64,000 bases of DNA from JBBQLG01 sp964251665. GTDB taxonomy: Bacteria > Bacteroidota > Bacteroidia > Cytophagales > Spirosomataceae. The position numbers and the translations under genes are program-made. Positions 59,901 through 64,000 of the stretch are shown here, piece after piece. The notes beneath the pieces were generated by a model. The model did no database searches. It was not told where the DNA came from and saw only the letters and a list, made by a program, of their open reading frames with translations. Numbering within the stretch: the first letter of the stretch is position 1; every line of letters begins with the position of its first letter. The DNA lies in NCBI GenBank assembly GCA_964251665.1, contig CAXUKO010000002.1, positions 310,001 through 374,000 of the forward strand. The letters are read 5' to 3'.

Positions 59901-62066
59901 TCAGGACGCTACAGCACCCGGAAACAGGACTGTATCCGTTACATGGGCAATATCAAAACTGATTTTCTGAATAAATTCCAGCTGGTCGAGTAGTAATCGG
60001 TCGGTATCGGACAACGCGGCTGCCGAACTGTGCAGTGGACCCGGCATGAGCGCATCTTCCTCAGATTTAGGGTGGCTCGGGTCGATTTGTTGCAGATACG
60101 TCGTCAGAATGGCGATGGCCCGCCGAACGGGGCGCAGTAATTCCAGCGGATAAACGGCATCCGGGGTGCCACTGATGGTTGACGCGATGGTGGCGATATT
60201 GGCCGACAGAATGTGGTTGAGGACCACAAACTGGTGAACTTCGTCGCGAAACCGCTGTTTGCTCTTTGGCTCGGAAATCATCCGCTGAAAAGCTGCCGAC
60301 ACATTGGCCGAATTGACGTAAACCGCTTTGCGGGCCAGTTTATAGTCCACTACCGATACCGCCTGTCCCGCTAAGCCGTCCAGCAGTTTTTGCAGGTAGG
60401 TCAGGTTGGCCCGAAGCAGGTCCCGCATGTGGGTCACAACCTGATCGGATTCCCATTTGGGGAATAAAACGTAGCTCGCCAGAAAGGCAATCACGCAGCC
60501 AATAAGCGTATCGAGCACCCGTTCCTCGGCAATGTCGATATAACCAGCGCCCATAAACCGGAACAGAATCAGTACGTAAGGCGTCAGAAAGAATACCATT
60601 ACCCGGTAGTTTACGCGCTGAAAACTGTAGGCAGTGAGCATAAATACGAGCAGGATCAGGAACAGGATCGTTTTGTTGCCCGTCATCAGCAGGATAGCCA
60701 CACCCAGCAACCCTCCCCCGATGGTGCCAACGAGTCGCTGTTCGTTCCGCTCTTTTGTCAGGCTGAAGCCTGGTTTGAGAATGACTGTGATGGTCATTAA
60801 AATCCAGTAGCTATGGGCACCGTAGGGCAACATCAGGCCAATGATATACCCGGTCAGGCAGGCAATGGCCACCCGCAGTGCGTGCCGGAACACCGACGAA
60901 CTAAAGGTCAGATTATCCCAAAAGGCTTTTGGTTCGATGGTCTGATGATCCACAAACCGGCTGTACTGGAGATCGGGGAGGCTTTCTCCGGCGTTTTTGC
61001 CGGTAGCACTCACATGGGTCGGCAGGTCGTGCAGACTCCTGGCCAGCGTCATCAGATTGACTAAAATCTTCTTCAGCACGAGTGTACTGCCTACTGTATC
61101 CTGCTCGCCAATGACATCGATTTTAGCTTTCAGCCGGGCCAGATCCGGTGAAAAATCAGGCTGCGTACCCATCGGTAAATTGGAGCGGATGGCGAGCCCA
61201 ATCTCGTCCAGTTCTGCGGCCAGTTTACGGATTGTGTTGGCAATGTCGTTGAGAATCCCTGTGGTTCCGAACCGTTCCCGCAGCGCGGCATAGTCATAAT
61301 ACATGGCCATGATGTGCTCGTACAGATCAACGATTTCGATAAACGTCAGGACAAGTGCCCGACCTTTCGCCGAGGTGGTATCGCCCAGGAGTGACCCTTT
61401 GAACAGCAACTCCCGTACGGCATCCTGTTTTTCACTCACCTGAATCTGCTGGTTTACCAGTTTTCGGTAATCAGCGTCGAGATCGGTGTCTATGCTGTAA
61501 AAACCGGCTTTTATGGTCAGAAACCGGGCAATCTCGCGAATGCATTCGCCAAGTGCCTGCTGGGCGGGTCGGTAGGGGCGAAGCTGCGAAAACAACAGGC
61601 TGAGGGCCATAAACCAAAGACCTCCGCCCAGTATTAACAGGCTTTGAGGCAAAATACCCGACAAGGGAACAGGACGATCCATCACCAGAATCATTGACAG
61701 CAGTGAGGCCGTACCAATGGAACTGGCCCGGGCACTGTACAGAGTCAGCATGGAAAACAGAAAACTGACCAGCGTAATTTCAACGCCGAGGATGTAGACG
61801 TTCTGACGCAGCAAACCCGTTAGCAGTGAGATGAGGAACGCCGAGAGGCAGGTAATCAGCATGGCATTGCGCCGATGGTGCACCGGCCCGGGCGTGTCGG
61901 GAATACTCACAAACACGGCTCCCAGCGATATCGTCATGCCCTTTACCAACTCGTCGAACTGAGCCAGCACCAGGGCGGGCAGTAAAATAGACAGCGTAAT
62001 TCGCAGCCCATCGGAAAAGTTCTGACTCAGCAGGAAGTGTTTAATGCCGTTAATCCGTTTCGTCAT
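59901..62066 (-). CDS. FUSC-family inner-membrane protein
   Basis: This 721-residue protein has two blocks of six hydrophobic helices (about residues 20-170 and 390-510). They are separated and followed by long cytoplasmic regions, the layout of the YccS/YhfK and aromatic acid exporter group. GMTISLGAVFVSIPDTPGPVHHRRNAM, LPYGAHSYWILMTITVILKPGFSLTKERNEQRLVGTIGGGLLG and DTLIGCVIAFLASYVLFPKWE are the family blocks. The substrate is not known. The ATG at 62066 was chosen as the start next to TKRINGIKHF. Confidence 0.86.
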   Translation of the reverse strand: MTKRINGIKHFLLSQNFSDGLRITLSILLPALVLAQFDELVKGMTISLGAVFVSIPDTPGPVHHRRNAMLITCLSAFLISLLTGLLRQNVYILGVEITLVSFLFSMLTLYSARASSIGTASLLSMILVMDRPVPLSGILPQSLLILGGGLWFMALSLLFSQLRPYRPAQQALGECIREIARFLTIKAGFYSIDTDLDADYRKLVNQQIQVSEKQDAVRELLFKGSLLGDTTSAKGRALVLTFIEIVDLYEHIMAMYYDYAALRERFGTTGILNDIANTIRKLAAELDEIGLAIRSNLPMGTQPDFSPDLARLKAKIDVIGEQDTVGSTLVLKKILVNLMTLARSLHDLPTHVSATGKNAGESLPDLQYSRFVDHQTIEPKAFWDNLTFSSSVFRHALRVAIACLTGYIIGLMLPYGAHSYWILMTITVILKPGFSLTKERNEQRLVGTIGGGLLGVAILLMTGNKTILFLILLVFMLTAYSFQRVNYRVMVFFLTPYVLILFRFMGAGYIDIAEERVLDTLIGCVIAFLASYVLFPKWESDQVVTHMRDLLRANLTYLQKLLDGLAGQAVSVVDYKLARKAVYVNSANVSAAFQRMISEPKSKQRFRDEVHQFVVLNHILSANIATIASTISGTPDAVYPLELLRPVRRAIAILTTYLQQIDPSHPKSEEDALMPGPLHSSAAALSDTDRLLLDQLEFIQKISFDIAHVTDTVLFPGAVAS

Positions 62067-62108
62067 GGCCAGCACGGGCGGGTTCGTGGGGCAAGTTACC
62101 GGTTTGCA

Positions 62109-62134
62109 GGGTATCCCGGATGCCTGCGTCTGGT
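62109..62134 (+). repeat. Single arm of a family A-like repeat
   Basis: GGTATCCCGGATGCCTGCGT CTGG-type sequence matches one arm of the family A repeat at about four in five positions. I see no second arm within 100 bases, so it looks like a decayed or half copy. Confidence 0.5.
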
Positions 62135-62144
62135 TTTTGGTTTG

Positions 62145-62879
62145 TTAAGGAAGCGTTTGACGTTTGACCGGCTTGAGATACACCGTGAGCCGCCCATCCA
62201 GCCAGACCGGGTCAATACCGACCTGGTCAAACACCCGGTCCCAGGTGCGTTCGTAGCAGTGCGCGGCATCGGGAAAGGTAACAGACAGATCCAGTGCGTG
62301 TTGATAAAACGAGACGGGCCGCTGCCGAATCACATCGCGGTGTACCACAAACTGTGCCCCCAGCACGAACGGATACAGAGCGGGGCCAGCGGTACCAAAC
62401 AGGGCACGGTGGAAACCGGCGAGGTCCAGCCCACGTCTATCGTCATTTTTGCTCCAGATCGTAAAAAGGCGCTGCCCCCGGTCGTCGTCGGTGTCGATGA
62501 TGTGCCCCAGCCACTGAAACGGCGGTATCGCGGTTGGGTCTGCCGCCATAGCCCGCAGCCGGTGGTGAAAATCATACGCATGATCAAAGGGCTTACCCTG
62601 ACAGAAAACGGTCCAGTCGCTCAGGCTGCCGTACCGGCCGACGATATGGTGCAGGTAGGTATGTGCTTCCCGGCCGAGGTTGGGTAGCCGCACGTAGTCC
62701 GTGTAAAGAGTGTCCTCTCCGCTTTTATCATAAACCGTTATCCGTACGGATTTGGGCACTTTTCGCAGCCAGTTCAATTCTTCGGTGTACCGGGCTACAA
62801 CAAGTTCGAGGGGTGATATGGCAGCGTATGTAGTCAATGGATCGATAATACGTTTAGCGGGTGGTTGGTTCGTGAGCAC
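62145..62879 (-). CDS. DUF3431-family protein
   Basis: This 244-residue protein has the DUF3431 blocks LELVVARYTEELNWLRKVP, LPNLGREAHTYLHHIVGRYGSLSDWTVFCQG and FVVHRDVIRQRPVSFY. The family is thought to be glycosyltransferase-like, but I know of no proven activity. No ATG lies before the conserved region. I chose the GTG at 62879, which follows the upstream gene's stop by 13 bases; a TTG at 62909 that overlaps that gene is also possible. Confidence 0.75.
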   Translation of the reverse strand: MLTNQPPAKRIIDPLTTYAAISPLELVVARYTEELNWLRKVPKSVRITVYDKSGEDTLYTDYVRLPNLGREAHTYLHHIVGRYGSLSDWTVFCQGKPFDHAYDFHHRLRAMAADPTAIPPFQWLGHIIDTDDDRGQRLFTIWSKNDDRRGLDLAGFHRALFGTAGPALYPFVLGAQFVVHRDVIRQRPVSFYQHALDLSVTFPDAAHCYERTWDRVFDQVGIDPVWLDGRLTVYLKPVKRQTLP

Positions 62880-62892
62880 TAAAATTGACTGG

Positions 62893-64000
62893 TTATTCAG
62901 CCGTGTCAAACAAATGCTCCATCGTTATTTCGTTTTCAATTTCGGCGGTATAGTACTTGTTTTGAATAGCGGGATAGGTGGTCAATAAGGTCGTAAAAAC
63001 GGCTTTCTTCGTTTCGGTTACCTGCCTGAATACAGCTTTTTTGAGCCTTAACTGGGCTGCATACTGATTGGTTAGGACAAAGTTCTCTTTCGTAAACTTC
63101 GCTTCGCACAGTTGAATAATCCGGTCGGCCCGGTCGATAATCAGATCTATTTGGGCTCCGGGCAGGGCATCATTTCCTGTGAATTTCCAGGAGTTGTGGT
63201 TCGTAAATACACCACTGATACCCAGCGCCTTTTTGATCTGAGCCAGGTGCATCATGCAAATGGTCTCGAATGCATAGCCACTCCAGGCTGCATACGTGCT
63301 TTGGGTTGACAACTGCTCCCAGATTCGGTAATTAGCTCCTTTGTTTGGCTTAATAAACTTCAGATAAAACAGGGAGTACAAGTCCGTCAACTTATACAGG
63401 GTATCTTTCTTTTTATTGAATAAAGGCTGAAGTAAACTAATAAAGTCACAGGCCACCAGTTCGTCGATGGCCCTCGATAATGATCCTTCGCTGAGATGAG
63501 TGCTGCTGGCTATATCGGTGCGGGTCATACCCTGCGGACGAGCGGCCAGCGCTTCCACAATACGAATGTGGTATTCAGCATGTTTGAACAGGGAGTTGTA
63601 CAATTGATGGTACTCGTCGGTAAGCAACCCCTGGGGTGAGAAACAGATCTGGCTAATGAGTTGCGTGGCACTTTTTCCGCGTTCCGCTTCTTTCAGATAA
63701 AACGGAATGCCACCCATCGCCATATAAAGTTCCAGTACCTGGTAGTGGGGTAATTGAACATGCATACTTTCCAGGAACAGAGTGGTTTCGTGCAGATTGA
63801 AGGGCTGTAACCGCATTCGGTGCGTCACCCGGTTATAGAGGCCACCCCGTGCCTGAATCAGGTGCTGCCGAATCCAGGACGAAGCCGACCCGCAGGCAAT
63901 CAGCAGTAGCTTGTCCTGTCTCGACCCGTGCTGGTTCCAGAAGAATTCGAGGGCCGACACAAAACCCGATTTTGGGGTATCCAGCCATGGCATTTCGTCG
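62893..64000 (-). CDS. AAA-type ATPase with C-terminal DUF234-like nuclease region (partial)
   Basis: The reading frame runs off the window edge, so the N-terminus including Walker A is missing. The first visible residues are DEMPWLDTP, a Walker B-type sequence, then KLLLIACGSASSWI (sensor-1-like), a winged-helix region (MTRTDIASSTHLSEGSLSRAIDELVACDFI) and a C-terminal segment with an IDLIIDRADRIIQLCEAKFTKE pattern resembling a PD-(D/E)XK core (Asp ... Glu-x-Lys). This matches the archaeal-ATPase-like proteins of Bacteroidota whose role is not settled. Confidence 0.82.
   Translation of the reverse strand, partial: DEMPWLDTPKSGFVSALEFFWNQHGSRQDKLLLIACGSASSWIRQHLIQARGGLYNRVTHRMRLQPFNLHETTLFLESMHVQLPHYQVLELYMAMGGIPFYLKEAERGKSATQLISQICFSPQGLLTDEYHQLYNSLFKHAEYHIRIVEALAARPQGMTRTDIASSTHLSEGSLSRAIDELVACDFISLLQPLFNKKKDTLYKLTDLYSLFYLKFIKPNKGANYRIWEQLSTQSTYAAWSGYAFETICMMHLAQIKKALGISGVFTNHNSWKFTGNDALPGAQIDLIIDRADRIIQLCEAKFTKENFVLTNQYAAQLRLKKAVFRQVTETKKAVFTTLLTTYPAIQNKYYTAEIENEITMEHLFDTAE

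Noticed and set aside
62145..64000. A defence island formed by the ATPase and the DUF3431 gene
   Set aside because: Neither is a recognised defence family, only two genes are visible, and the first is cut by the window edge.

Overview
The window looks like chromosome from a member of the Bacteroidota, most likely a Cytophagales bacterium close to Spirosoma. This rests on gene content and sequence style: a gingipain-type (C25) peptidase with a type IX secretion tail, PspC/GIN proteins, GxxExxY and DUF6600 proteins, and -7 boxes of the form TAnnTTTG with little Shine-Dalgarno signal. GC content is moderately high. I see no rRNA, tRNA, CRISPR array, prophage or transposase. It is mostly core metabolic and envelope genes, with small selfish or mobile pieces between them.

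Layout. 0-8.6 kb: cation exchanger, kduI (hexuronate use), a frameshifted HNH gene, the molybdenum cofactor genes moeA / moaC-mobA, a guanine deaminase, a RelE-type toxin-antitoxin pair whose toxin is frameshifted, and thiamine pyrophosphokinase. 8.6-18.8 kb: a large C25 peptidase, padR-pspC, a thioesterase, and hicBA directly upstream of metF. 18.8-27.6 kb, all minus strand: an AddA-like helicase, a barrel protein, and a histidine segment (leader peptide, hisG, hisD, GNAT, hisC) interrupted by a repeat-bounded GxxExxY cassette. 27.6-33.6 kb: CoA transferase, uxuA, a secreted protein, a class V aminotransferase and an MFS transporter. 33.6-40.9 kb: two DUF421 membrane proteins, a glycosyltransferase, a GH1-like protein, a lone receiver domain, an SDR, a Gly/Asp-rich small protein and an alpha/beta hydrolase, possibly an envelope or stress set. 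40.9-46.6 kb: a complete cyanophycin cycle (isoaspartyl peptidase, two cyanophycinases, CphA). 47-64 kb: two exported amidohydrolases, CorA, a DUF6600 lipoprotein, a CotH/lamin-tail surface protein, an M14 peptidase, a FUSC membrane protein, a DUF3431 protein and an ATPase cut by the window edge.

The most unusual feature is the density of long inverted repeats between genes. Some belong to dispersed families whose two arms change together between copies. Others are perfect palindromes of 28-35 bp per arm with almost no loop and a sequence found only at that locus. They sit at convergent, tandem and divergent junctions, so not all can be plain terminators. One abuts the guaD start codon, one lies in the predicted 5' leader of the C25 peptidase gene, and one has become the coding tail of two convergent genes. 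Other points of interest are the His-rich leader and hairpin before hisG, the GxxExxY cassette between hisG and hisD, and an AddA whose nuclease motif appears lost.
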